This document shows, in pieces, positions 1-8,100 of a stretch of DNA of 20,875 nt; the stretch's first letter is position 1; each line of letters starts with the position of its first letter. Position numbers and translations under genes: made by a program. Below the pieces are notes generated by a model. It was given only the letters and a program-made list of their open reading frames with translations, was not told the origin of the DNA and searched no databases. The DNA comes from Rhodospirillaceae bacterium (GTDB taxonomy: Bacteria; Pseudomonadota; Alphaproteobacteria; UBA8366). The stretch is from the NCBI GenBank assembly GCA_002722095.1, contig PBKG01000018.1:1-20875 (forward strand), given 5' to 3'.

Positions 1-2
1 CC

Positions 3-632
3 ATCGATTCGAAGGTGCCGATGACAGCATACCTGAACGCGATGGAGGCTTCGGATCAAGAAACTCAGAAACAGCACTTTGCAGCGCATGCCCAAGCTGT
101 GCGCAGTCGGATCAATGAGTTAGGCCAAAAGAAGTACTGGGATCAATTCGACAAATCTCCCGAATTCGTTGTGATGTTTGTCCCTAATGAAGCAAGCGTG
201 AGCGCAGCGTTCGAAGCCGACCCCGGACTTCTTGAATACGCGATCGACAAAAAGGTCCTCGTCTGCTCTCCTGTGACACTCCTCGCGCTGCTCCGCTCAG
301 TAGCAGTAGGCTGGCAGCAGAGTAAACTGACAGAGAACGCACGGCATATCGCCGACTTGGGCAAAGATCTTTTCGATCGTACCACCGTGTTCGTCAATCA
401 TCTGACGACACTCGGAAACAGCCTAGGTCAATCGAATCGCGCGTTCAACAAAGCGATCGCATCGCTGGAGTCACGGATGATGCCTACGGTTAGGAAGCTC
501 AAAGACCTAGGCGGCTTCGATAAGGAAATAGAGTCGCCCGAAGAGATCGACTTCGTTCCGCGTCAGCCGAAACAGTTGAGCACGGGTGCAGACATCGAAG
601 TCAGGTCAGAAGATGAGCCTTCAGATCAATAG
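3..632 (+). CDS. rmuC: RmuC family DNA recombination protein, C-terminal part
   Basis: The reading frame is open to the left window edge, so the N-terminus lies outside; only about 209 residues are seen. The visible part matches the nuclease-like RmuC core: a DSKVP stretch at the very start, then KKYWDQF, SPEFVVMFVPNE and VTLLALLRSVAVGWQQ, followed by a helical tail and an acidic low-complexity C-terminus (GADIEVRSEDEPSDQ). RmuC proteins are linked to limiting rearrangements at inverted repeats and to DNA maintenance; the family is thought to adopt a restriction-endonuclease-like fold. It is the only ordinary chromosomal gene here and probably marks the left boundary of the accessory island. 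An internal ATG at position 15 is not the real start, because the conserved residues continue upstream of it. Confidence 0.88.
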   Translation: MDSKVPMTAYLNAMEASDQETQKQHFAAHAQAVRSRINELGQKKYWDQFDKSPEFVVMFVPNEASVSAAFEADPGLLEYAIDKKVLVCSPVTLLALLRSVAVGWQQSKLTENARHIADLGKDLFDRTTVFVNHLTTLGNSLGQSNRAFNKAIASLESRMMPTVRKLKDLGGFDKEIESPEEIDFVPRQPKQLSTGADIEVRSEDEPSDQ

Positions 633-751
633 GCGAACTCGACGACTCTGACCGCTCCTGGTCCGATAGGATTGCTGGCGCGTCAGATACAGGTCTCAGG
701 TTCCGGGGCCAACGAGTCATTGAGGTCTCGAGCTACAGCAAAGGTTTATCT

Positions 752-1795
752 CTAGGTCCGCCCCCGACCATACGTCCTAATTAGATCAAAAGCATCGCTG
801 TTCTTGTCAAACTTAATTCTCAAGGAATGGCATATCTTTTCAGTGAGCGGCCTCAGGGTGGTAGCTCGCTCTATAAGGTCTAAACCAGCTATAGGTTCGA
901 AACCCAATCGATTGCCGAGTACGGCTCGGTCGTGAAACTCCCTGCTCCGCCTCCAGATGTAAGCTGTGAATTTTACTTCGTTGCCAAACCACTCTTTCAG
1001 TTTAGGCAGTACCCGCGCCTGAAAGTGGATGTCGTTGGGAGAACGCTCATTGCGCTCCCACCATTGGTTGCTGTGAATGTCGACTTCTCTCAGAGAAACC
1101 CCCTCTCTCGCGTGTCCCCCGAGGAAGGCCATGCTTCTGTCCCAGAGACGTTTAGGGTGCTCGTCTGGGATGTTCTTAAAGATATGTGGATCGATCAAAG
1201 TCAATTTTGACTGCCTACTTAGGAAAGTCTTTACGGGCTCATAAGGGTCTTCCGTGTCGGGCGCTACTTCTTGCGATTGGGGTCCTGCAAGCCTTGGACT
1301 AGGAAATGAGAACAAATTTTTGAAAGCCCCTTGCAATCCATCTCCCTCCGAGTTCGTCCCAGCTTCTTCTTCGGTCGAATAGATATAGTCGAAGGGAAGC
1401 TCAGCGTGTGCGCGGATAATTTGGGTGGCCCAATCAGGCGCTGGCTCAGTCTGCCCAGATTGGTTACGAGGCTGAACAGCAGTCGCGAAGAGGTGCGCCC
1501 ACGTGGTCCTCAGGTGTTCGGAGTGATCTCGGAACCTAGCTTTCTCTCGCCCATCCGGATGAAGCGTATCGAAGTCTCTGAGTCCAGCATCAAGGAGTTC
1601 CAGTGCTCTACTCGCCCACATCCTCCCTTCCGGCGTCCCAATAATGGCACCCTCACTCATGCTTATAGCGAGCTGATGGAGCACCCTCAACGAGCCTCCC
1701 AAGTCACCTGATACAATCAACTTAGAAAGATCAAAGAGCTTGTCCGTAAGTGCGACCTCAGGAAAGACTACCGTTGCTCCCACTAACTTGCTCAT
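752..1795 (-). CDS. Unrecognised partner of AAA ATPase, possible PLD-like C-terminal domain
   Basis: This 347-residue protein follows the ATPase gene with only 4 bp between its stop and this ATG, so the two are almost certainly co-transcribed. The N-terminal half (about 1-130) looks helical. A low-complexity linker near 140-190 follows. The C-terminal half has an LIDPHIF segment (about 200-206) and an EFHDR motif (287-290) followed by GNRLGFEPIAGLDL. A beta-strand with DP and a later HDR resembles the arrangement in phospholipase D-like / MIT_C-like domains, but only one such motif is present, so catalysis is uncertain. ATPases of the OLD/DUF3696 type are often paired with an effector in defence systems, which makes an effector role plausible. 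The family could not be named. Confidence 0.8.
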   Translation of the reverse strand: MSKLVGATVVFPEVALTDKLFDLSKLIVSGDLGGSLRVLHQLAISMSEGAIIGTPEGRMWASRALELLDAGLRDFDTLHPDGREKARFRDHSEHLRTTWAHLFATAVQPRNQSGQTEPAPDWATQIIRAHAELPFDYIYSTEEEAGTNSEGDGLQGAFKNLFSFPSPRLAGPQSQEVAPDTEDPYEPVKTFLSRQSKLTLIDPHIFKNIPDEHPKRLWDRSMAFLGGHAREGVSLREVDIHSNQWWERNERSPNDIHFQARVLPKLKEWFGNEVKFTAYIWRRSREFHDRAVLGNRLGFEPIAGLDLIERATTLRPLTEKICHSLRIKFDKNSDAFDLIRTYGRGRT

Positions 1796-1799
1796 CGGC

Positions 1800-3488
1800 C
1801 TAACCTATTTCCCATCCCTTAGCCCGATCTGAGATTCCTTCGTCAAAGAAATCCGGCGGCAACGGGTCGAGCAACTCTCCGTTTGGACCAATGGAGAGCT
1901 CTCGGACTAATGATCCACCAGTTGAGTTGCGCTCGACACAAAGAATGGCCACCTCTGTACCCAAAACAACCGGTGCCCCTTTAGGCAAGGTATCACTGTG
2001 TGTTTCACGGATCCTACGGAGAATTCTAAAAATAAGGTGAGGGCTATGGGTTTCGACCAACCACTGACTCCTATGGAACGCATTATTGGATTTGTTCTCT
2101 CTGAGTCTTCGGATGAGGAAATCACCTAGTTCCGCTTGGGCTTTTTGGTGCAGGTGCGCTTCCGGCTCTTCAATCATGTTGATTCGATTCGCGGCACCAC
2201 CGGTCCCTTTCGTCTCGAGCAACAGCGGAATCAGTCGCCTCAATCCTCTCCCCAAATCCGCAACGTTGTGTGCGGGGCGATTCCGGGATCGTACCATCAA
2301 CGCCTGGTTCCCACGCTCGTCCTCATCATCGAGAAATACCTCAGGGGCTTCAATACCAAAGTACGCGAGTTCTTTTGCCAATGATTTCAGTGCACCGGGT
2401 GGCGGTCTCTCTTCTAAGGCGTTGTAGAAACGTTTTTCATAGGGAGCTAGCTCTAGCCAGTTCACTTGGGACAATGCTTTAAACCACTCTAATCGAAACA
2501 CTTCTGTCCGATCTGCGTCAGTGGGCGCTAGCAAAGTTTTAGTGACCTCAGATTCTACCCAATCCCAAGTCACGAGCCTTGGTTCCCAAAAAGGGGAAGG
2601 GATCGTTTCGAACAAGGTCCGAAGCTCTCCCACTTCAATCATTCTTTTTGGATTTTCTGTGATCTTTTCCAGTATGGCGCCGATATCAGAGCACTCGTCT
2701 TCCGCGCCACTCTTTCGCAACGTTTTTAAGAGAGCTCGAATTCCCTGAGCTATTGTCTCCTCGAAGGGAGTACCCCAATCAGAACCGAAGCCTTCTGTGA
2801 AGTATTCGATATCCTGACGAACCCAACTCTTAAAGAGCGACTCCGGGGGAAAATATTCTCCCGGGAAAAATTCCCATTCGGATTCGAAACCATACGACGG
2901 GGCGCCCGAGCGAATAATCTCTAACTCCTCGAAACAGGGGAGCCAGAGGGGGCTATGAAGGCCCAAGGCACTATCAGCGTCCGCTATCTCCTTCGCCAAA
3001 TCCATCAAGGCTAGCAGCCAAACATATCGAGGCGCCCTATACCAATCAGGTAATGGATCCACTGTCACCGGCCTATCTCGAAGACCTTGAGAACCCTTGA
3101 ACACACCAGATAAGCCTACCGATCTAGCAGGGTCTGATCGGTTGTGTGCACGGAGCTCGAAGCGCCCGGAATCGTCCCCGTAGCTGATGACCAGGTCAGC
3201 CGATGCTGAGGCTCTATCAACGCCAATCCCGATCCTTGATTGCTCCTTCTCCATGAAAGCTGGCACACCAGTGTTTCGCGTTCCAGCATAGACCTCAGAC
3301 ATTCCCTGGATGGCCTCAAACAGGGAGCTTTTTCCCGAATTGTTTGTCCCAACAATCAGGGTCAACGGCGCCAAGTTGACCGTCTGAGAACGGTACACTT
3401 TGAAATTACTGACTCTAAGGCGAGTGATCACAAACTTGCTCGAGCGGCTCAAGAAGCAACAACGTGGCTTTGAAGTAACACCCACCAT
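1800..3488 (-). CDS. OLD/RecF-like AAA family ATPase with DUF3696-like C-terminus
   Basis: The protein is a split-ABC type ATPase. Counting from a TTG at 3512, it has Walker A VGTNNSGKSS (54-63) after the typical LRVSNFKVYRSQ opening, an ABC-signature-like DLGRGLRRL (419-427), Walker B with the catalytic acids INMIEEPEAHLH (444-455) and the H-loop VETHSPHL (486-493). The end (LCVERN...GELLDPLPPDFFDEG) matches the style of DUF3696 tails found on such ATPases. The 350-residue insertion between the motifs is unrecognised. No TOPRIM domain is visible, unlike true OLD nucleases. I place the start at the ATG at 3488, which has GGGG 7 bases upstream; the TTG at 3512 and a GTG at 3431, directly before the conserved region, are alternatives. 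It is the first gene of a two-gene unit with the 752-1795 gene. A defence role is inferred from this architecture and the surrounding genes. Confidence 0.9.
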   Translation of the reverse strand: MVGVTSKPRCCFLSRSSKFVITRLRVSNFKVYRSQTVNLAPLTLIVGTNNSGKSSLFEAIQGMSEVYAGTRNTGVPAFMEKEQSRIGIGVDRASASADLVISYGDDSGRFELRAHNRSDPARSVGLSGVFKGSQGLRDRPVTVDPLPDWYRAPRYVWLLALMDLAKEIADADSALGLHSPLWLPCFEELEIIRSGAPSYGFESEWEFFPGEYFPPESLFKSWVRQDIEYFTEGFGSDWGTPFEETIAQGIRALLKTLRKSGAEDECSDIGAILEKITENPKRMIEVGELRTLFETIPSPFWEPRLVTWDWVESEVTKTLLAPTDADRTEVFRLEWFKALSQVNWLELAPYEKRFYNALEERPPPGALKSLAKELAYFGIEAPEVFLDDEDERGNQALMVRSRNRPAHNVADLGRGLRRLIPLLLETKGTGGAANRINMIEEPEAHLHQKAQAELGDFLIRRLRENKSNNAFHRSQWLVETHSPHLIFRILRRIRETHSDTLPKGAPVVLGTEVAILCVERNSTGGSLVRELSIGPNGELLDPLPPDFFDEGISDRAKGWEIG

Positions 3489-3626
3489 GGCCAAGCCCCG
3501 GGCTGTCTGCAAGCCCGTTCTCGGTGCTCACTGCCATTCTTGAGTCCAAGAACAACCATTTAATAAGCGCACCCGGCCGGATGCATAAAATCGCGCCGGA
3601 GCACATGGGTTATGAATCAATAAATC

Positions 3627-3651
3627 GACAGTCCACCTCGGCCGGACTGTC
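3627..3651. promoter_or_regulatory. Inverted repeat GACAGTCC-N9-GGACTGTC
   Basis: Two perfect 8-bp arms (3627-3634 and 3644-3651) flank a 9-base loop in the divergent spacer. There is no run of T after either arm, so an intrinsic terminator is unlikely. A protein-binding operator for one or both divergent units is the simplest reading, but no dedicated regulator gene lies beside it. Confidence 0.35.
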
Positions 3652-3744
3652 TAGTCTTCTTCTCGCGGGGCTATAACCACAGACATAAAATTTCTTCATT
3701 TAGGTGTTATCGGGACTGACCGCAGGCAATCGTTTTGTGCACCT

Positions 3745-3774
3745 TTGACAAAAAATCGCTTAGACCGTCATATA
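3745..3774 (+). promoter_or_regulatory. Candidate sigma70 promoter for the GIY-YIG/DGQHR/SNF2 cassette
   Basis: A perfect TTGACA (3745-3750) is followed after 18 bases by CATATA (3769-3774), with TATACA overlapping slightly downstream. The position would give a leader of about 30-35 bases before the ATG at 3817. The -35 is consensus and the -10 is approximate. Location and direction fit the first gene of the plus-strand cassette. Confidence 0.45.
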
Positions 3775-3816
3775 CACTCCCTTTGATAAAAACGGTTCAA
3801 GATTAAACAGGTGCTC

Positions 3817-4626
3817 ATGTCTGAGAAGATCCCTGTGAAAAGGCCATTCAGGATGAGACAGGGTGAGCCCGTGCGCGGGCGGGTGCCTCATATTCCACCT
3901 TCAGGGACACTGCCCTATCTAAGCCTCTCGGATCAACCCGACCGGGTGGTCTGTGTGCTGGAGAAGGAGCACTTAAGGCAAAGCATAACGATACCGACTC
4001 CGGCCTTTCTTAACCTCGACAATCTTCATGAAACAATAGAGGAGGATTGGCCACAGATCATTAGGGAACAAACCTCAGCATCAAACCTCCTTTACCATCC
4101 TATCCATGTATCGGCCCGCACTTCGTGGAACCTAGAATCAGAGGAAAAAAGATTCCTAGGACTCTTAGACCGTGCCCCTGTAATTTTCGGACGATCCAGA
4201 GCTATCCAAGCAGAAGAGCTTAGCGAATCTGTGGTAGCCATTGTCCACTTTGGTCTTACGCGCACTCAGGAACTCCAATTCCGAGAGGAAATGAGCCCTC
4301 CGCCCGACGACCCGACACCTTCCAGTATTGTCGCTACTCGAGACCGGGCAACGCGCTTAGTTGTGGAACATCCCAAAGTTCACAAAATGACCATCCGCTC
4401 AGAGCCTTACGTAATCGCTACGGGTCGTGGGTACGCGTGCGCAATCGACGTCTCACTCCCGCGAGATCAAGGTCCAATGAAGTACCTGATTTGCTCACCC
4501 AAAACATTAGCCAGGGAGCTCGAAAAAATCAGAGCAGAGAACGGGGGACACCTTTTAGGAACCAAGCTGAAGGTGTCGCGCGAAGGGAACGAGATGACTG
4601 CCAGTTACAGAGTCGAACGATTATGA
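3817..4626 (+). CDS. Unrecognised protein, first gene of the GIY-YIG/DGQHR/SNF2 cassette
   Basis: A 269-residue protein that I do not recognise. I chose the ATG at 3817 because AGG sits 5 bases upstream; a GTG at 3811 is the alternative. The N-terminus is basic (EKIPVKRPFRMRQGEPVRGR). The rest looks like a mixed alpha/beta soluble protein with no signal peptide or membrane segment. Segments such as VVAIVHFGLTRTQELQF and YVIATGRGYACAIDVSL look like beta-strands. No catalytic or metal-binding motif stands out. Its stop shares the ATGA overlap with the GIY-YIG gene, so the two are translationally coupled and probably act together. A specificity, inhibitor or scaffold subunit is possible, but this is only a guess from position. 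Confidence 0.82.
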   Translation: MSEKIPVKRPFRMRQGEPVRGRVPHIPPSGTLPYLSLSDQPDRVVCVLEKEHLRQSITIPTPAFLNLDNLHETIEEDWPQIIREQTSASNLLYHPIHVSARTSWNLESEEKRFLGLLDRAPVIFGRSRAIQAEELSESVVAIVHFGLTRTQELQFREEMSPPPDDPTPSSIVATRDRATRLVVEHPKVHKMTIRSEPYVIATGRGYACAIDVSLPRDQGPMKYLICSPKTLARELEKIRAENGGHLLGTKLKVSREGNEMTASYRVERL

Positions 4627-5087
4627 GCAGCACAGTGCAAAAAGGATGGAGCTTATCGTTGTCCCGCTGGATGCAAGCAGAAACAATCATGAAAGACGGT
4701 TCCTGGAAAGCTGTTGTCTTCCAGGAAGATTCCCGTTTTCGCGTTCCTTCCAGTAGTGGGATTTATATTATCGTCGGGCATCCACCCTCTGACTCTGCAG
4801 CCAAACGCTTCCTAAAACTGCAAACACCTCTGTACATCGGGTATTCCGAAAATCTGAGAAAACGAATGAGAGACCACATCAACGGAACAACTTCCGTAGT
4901 GCGCGTCAGCAACATGTTCCACGAAATGAAGTTTTGGTGGTTAGGATTACCTACTGCTGACAAAAACGAATTGTTGGGCTCTGAACAGATGCTAATCGAC
5001 ATATTCGGTCCCTCGGCAAATGAGATCAATGCGATAAGAGCCAGTGTGGGAGAAGGAATGCCTGTAGGCGACCTGCCTCAAGCATAA
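4623..5087 (+). CDS. GIY-YIG family nuclease
   Basis: A 154-residue protein with the full GIY-YIG core: SSSGIYIIVG (GIY at 46-48), LYIGYSENLRKRMRDHI (YIG at 71-73, with the usual following arginines at 79, 81 and 83), the metal-binding glutamate in LGSEQMLIDIFGP (E121) and the downstream asparagine in SANEINA (N133). The family cuts DNA by hydrolysis with one divalent metal ion; members include UvrC, homing endonucleases and several restriction enzymes. The start at 4623 is set by the ATGA overlap with the upstream gene; the frame is open further upstream but that part is antisense to sense in the first gene's codons. The protein is a minimal single-domain nuclease, so targeting is probably provided by partners: the DGQHR protein and SNF2 helicase follow directly. 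Confidence 0.88.
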   Translation: MSSTVQKGWSLSLSRWMQAETIMKDGSWKAVVFQEDSRFRVPSSSGIYIIVGHPPSDSAAKRFLKLQTPLYIGYSENLRKRMRDHINGTTSVVRVSNMFHEMKFWWLGLPTADKNELLGSEQMLIDIFGPSANEINAIRASVGEGMPVGDLPQA

Positions 5088-5119
5088 ATCAATTAATTAG
5101 CAAAACAGGAGCTCGAAAA

Positions 5120-6472
5120 ATGAATCTCTACCCAGCCATGAAGGGGCGCATGGGACGCTGGAACTACTTCATCGTGAAAATGACAATGAAGGAAGTTTCG
5201 GAAAACGTGAAGTTCAGCGGCGAGGTGCACGAGGCACGAACGTTGGATGAAGCGATTCAAAGAGAGATCGGGTTGTCGAGAGTAAAGGCTGGCTTGGTTG
5301 AGTACCTCAAAAACCAAAAAGATCGATTCTTCAATTCTCTTGTTGTGGCAGCCATCGACGGCGAACCAACGTGGTTTCCAGTGACGATATCCGATGATCC
5401 AATGTTGCAAGTCTACAAAAGTTCACAGATGGATGATGCCTTCGGGGTACTAAGATTTGACGGAAACCAGAATTACTACGCCCTAGATGGACAACACCGC
5501 CTAGCGGCGATCAAAGAGCTAGTTGATCCAGGAAGTGAGGCCTACGCTGATCGACCGGATGGCTTTAAATCAGAGGAGGTCAGCGTAATCGTCGTGACAC
5601 CTCTGCCGGAAGAGGAGGATCATGACTTTCTTATTCGATATCGACGGCTCTTCGGCTCCTTAAATCGCTATGCGAAGCCAACGAAAAAGATCACAAACAT
5701 CATTATGGACGAGGATGATCTATACGCGATACTTACGCGTAGGCTACTCGTCGAACACCAATTCTTTAAGGCGGTTGGGGGCGGAACAGATTCAGAAAGG
5801 GTCAAGACCACAGCTGGTGAACAAACGAACTCAACCGCTCCGCATTTCACGTCTCTTACGACGTTGTACGAGATGACAATAAGCCTTTTGAGGGGTCAGC
5901 CGAAGACAGCACAAGAGAAGTCTGAGCTGAACACTTTCAGGCAGGTACGCCCAGAGGAACACGTAATTGAAGACTCCTACAAGCAGCTGACCGAAATTTG
6001 GGACGCACTGATCGAGGTCCTCCCTGACCTCGAGGAAGATCCTCCAAACATGAAATGCCACGACGAGGATTCTGACCTCGCTGACTCGGCTCTATTTTGG
6101 CCAATAACTCAGAAAATCATAGCGGAGCTCGCACGTGACCTGATGGTCGAGTATGACAACGATTCACTGACTGACGCCTTGAGCCCGCTCTCGCAGATCG
6201 AAATGTCACTCCATGCTGCGCCCTGGCGACACCTCGTGTTAATACGAGCTGCCAACGGAAACTGGATCCATCGGAATGAAACCCGAAAAGATGGCACAAA
6301 CATGGCACACAATATTCTTCAGTGGCAGTTGGGACTCGTATCTTATGATGCTCAAGACATGGCGGATATGAAGGAAGATTGGGAGCAGAATCTCCTGTGT
6401 CATTTCGGTCAGATCTCCGAGCAAGAGCGAGAAGAGCTTTGGGAGGACATCAAGAACGGACACATAGCCTAA
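5120..6472 (+). CDS. DGQHR-domain protein (DndB-like)
   Basis: The 450-residue protein carries the diagnostic motif ALDGQHRLAAIKE (DGQHR at 123-127), which defines the DGQHR/DndB family. The preceding RFFNSLVVAAIDGEPTWFPV also fits that fold. In Dnd phosphorothioation systems DndB represses the dnd operon and affects the extent of modification; other DGQHR proteins sit in unrelated defence loci. It is longer than typical DndB, with a C-terminal region of about 200 residues (250-450) that I do not recognise. AGGAG lies 8 bases before the ATG, making the start firm. It is 33 bp after the GIY-YIG gene and 1 bp before the SNF2 gene. Placement opposite an SspABCD-like operon supports a PT-linked role, either as a sensor of modification state or as a regulator. 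Confidence 0.88.
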   Translation: MNLYPAMKGRMGRWNYFIVKMTMKEVSENVKFSGEVHEARTLDEAIQREIGLSRVKAGLVEYLKNQKDRFFNSLVVAAIDGEPTWFPVTISDDPMLQVYKSSQMDDAFGVLRFDGNQNYYALDGQHRLAAIKELVDPGSEAYADRPDGFKSEEVSVIVVTPLPEEEDHDFLIRYRRLFGSLNRYAKPTKKITNIIMDEDDLYAILTRRLLVEHQFFKAVGGGTDSERVKTTAGEQTNSTAPHFTSLTTLYEMTISLLRGQPKTAQEKSELNTFRQVRPEEHVIEDSYKQLTEIWDALIEVLPDLEEDPPNMKCHDEDSDLADSALFWPITQKIIAELARDLMVEYDNDSLTDALSPLSQIEMSLHAAPWRHLVLIRAANGNWIHRNETRKDGTNMAHNILQWQLGLVSYDAQDMADMKEDWEQNLLCHFGQISEQEREELWEDIKNGHIA

Positions 6473-6473
6473 C

Positions 6474-8096
6474 TTGAACCGGCCGAAGGTCCTGTACCCG
6501 AAAGGGGAAAGGACCGTAGAAACCACCGTCGGGGCGGACTCGGATCCCGTGAGTGTTCATGTCTCGTGCGATTTTTCCGGTGACTCGAGTAAGCTTTTAA
6601 TAGCGAAGACAGCGCGAGAGCCGGACCTCGGGAGAACCGCTCGACGTTGGGGGTTAGCCGTGAGTTGGGCGGCGGCGGCCGACGTTTGGATTGCCGAAAA
6701 AATCTCCGCTGGGAATCCTGTTTCTATCCCACTTCCAACTCTTCCGCACCCACAACACTCCTTTTCTGCTCAGCGGCCCAATTTGGGTGAAATTGTAGCA
6801 CCGCTCATCGCAACGGGACGCTGGCCGTCACGCCTTTACCCATATCAACGGACAGGCGTCCGTGCGTTGGTTCAATCAAGTCAATTAGTGCTTGCCGACG
6901 ACATGGGGCTAGGTAAAACCGTCCAGGTCATTGAAGCACTTCGACGCATCATCCGTCGAGGCGAAGCGAGAAGAGTGTTGATCGTGGCGCCCACATCTCT
7001 TTTGTTGAATTGGTACCACGAAATAAAGAAATGGGCACCAGAGCTGTCTGTCCGACATGCAGGGGGCTCGGATTCTGAAACCGGTGTCGATCATTTCTGG
7101 AACAAGGCGCATGTTCTTCTGACCAACTACGAACAAATGCGCTCACCGCCAGCAAAGCTGTTGAGCCTTCCGCCCTCGGTCCTCGTTCTGGATGAAGCTC
7201 ACAGGGTCAAGAACTGGAAGTCACAAACGACGACTGGACTGAGACGCATCAAGGCAACCCGGACCTGGGCACTCACGGGAACACCGCTTGAGAGGGATGA
7301 GCTTGATCTGATTGGCCTGCTCGGATTCGTTGCGCCAAAACGCTTCGGAAACATTGGAAAAGAAGATCCCCCCTACATCCTTCGAGCAAAGGCAAGAGAG
7401 TATATCCTGAGACGAGAGAAGGAGGACGTCTTAAAAGACTTGCCTAAGGTCAGATACCGCACTGAACGGGTTGTTCTGAAGGGTCAGCAGGCACAGAGGT
7501 ACGCCGCCACGGTAAGGCAGGCTAAAACGCAAAACACACACCTCGCTACCTTCAACGAGCTCCGGACCCTTTGCGACTACGACGCCGAGAGTGGCTCGAG
7601 TGCAAAGCTTGAGCGGATTATGGAACTTCTGCAAAACATCAACGGGAACCTACAAGAGAAGGCAATCGTATTCTCTTACTTGGTGGAGCCACTCAAGCTA
7701 TTACACAAGTCGCTTTCTCATTCTGGAATAGAGACACCGGCTGTTTATCATGGAGGCCTCAACGCTTCAGAACGTGATCGCGTATTACACGAATTCCGAT
7801 CTATCTCAGGTGGAGGCGTGTTACTCGCTTCGATGCGAGCGGCGGGCGAAGGACTGACTCTGACCGAAGCCAACCACGTTCTATTCTTTAATCGCTGGTG
7901 GAACCCGTCCGCAAACAACCAAGCCACCGACAGGGTAAACCGGATAGGACAAACCAGACCGATTACTGTGTACTACCTGGAGGCTGCCGATACTGTTGAG
8001 GCACGCCTTAGCGAGATTCTAGAGGAAAAGGATGATCTCTTCGATAATGTCGTCTCACGACTAGCCGAAGACGGTCTAGGCGATCTGATCAACTAG
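6474..8096 (+). CDS. SNF2-family DEAD/DEAH-box helicase-like ATPase
   Basis: A 540-residue Swi2/Snf2 (SF2) ATPase. Motif Q-like YPYQRTGVRAL precedes motif I ADDMGLGKT (141-149), then Ia VAPTSLLLNW (171-180), motif II VLDEAHRVKNW (238-248, DEAH), motif III ALTGTP (266-271), and in lobe 2 AIVFSYL, LLASMRAAGEGLTL, FFNRWWNP and motif VI QATDRVNRIGQTRP. Such enzymes translocate on double-stranded DNA and remodel bound proteins rather than unwind. The N-terminal 120 residues are unrecognised. The only start that keeps the full frame is TTG at 6474, because a stop lies 9 bases upstream; no clear ribosome binding site is visible, so coupling to the upstream gene (stop at 6472) is likely. It ends 4 bp from the convergent sspD-like stop. 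It is probably the motor of the GIY-YIG cassette. Confidence 0.92.
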   Translation: MNRPKVLYPKGERTVETTVGADSDPVSVHVSCDFSGDSSKLLIAKTAREPDLGRTARRWGLAVSWAAAADVWIAEKISAGNPVSIPLPTLPHPQHSFSAQRPNLGEIVAPLIATGRWPSRLYPYQRTGVRALVQSSQLVLADDMGLGKTVQVIEALRRIIRRGEARRVLIVAPTSLLLNWYHEIKKWAPELSVRHAGGSDSETGVDHFWNKAHVLLTNYEQMRSPPAKLLSLPPSVLVLDEAHRVKNWKSQTTTGLRRIKATRTWALTGTPLERDELDLIGLLGFVAPKRFGNIGKEDPPYILRAKAREYILRREKEDVLKDLPKVRYRTERVVLKGQQAQRYAATVRQAKTQNTHLATFNELRTLCDYDAESGSSAKLERIMELLQNINGNLQEKAIVFSYLVEPLKLLHKSLSHSGIETPAVYHGGLNASERDRVLHEFRSISGGGVLLASMRAAGEGLTLTEANHVLFFNRWWNPSANNQATDRVNRIGQTRPITVYYLEAADTVEARLSEILEEKDDLFDNVVSRLAEDGLGDLIN

Positions 8097-8100
8097 ATCC

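Larger units (their letters stand above)
3489..3816. other. Divergent intergenic region
   Basis: About 330 bases separate the minus-strand ATPase pair from the plus-strand four-gene cassette. It must hold promoters for both directions. It contains an 8-bp perfect inverted repeat (3627-3651) and a sigma70-like promoter reading right (3745-3774), each listed separately. Between them the sequence is AT-richer than the flanks. I see no conserved reading frame, tRNA or long repeat. Confidence 0.6.

Noticed and set aside
633..751. Terminator between rmuC and the convergent gene
   Set aside because: No stable stem followed by a T run was found by eye in these 119 bases.
4437..4622. Upstream extension of the GIY-YIG frame by 62 residues
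   Set aside because: It lies inside the preceding gene and reads as a low-complexity arginine-rich shadow. The ATGA junction at 4623 gives a natural start just ahead of the nuclease domain.
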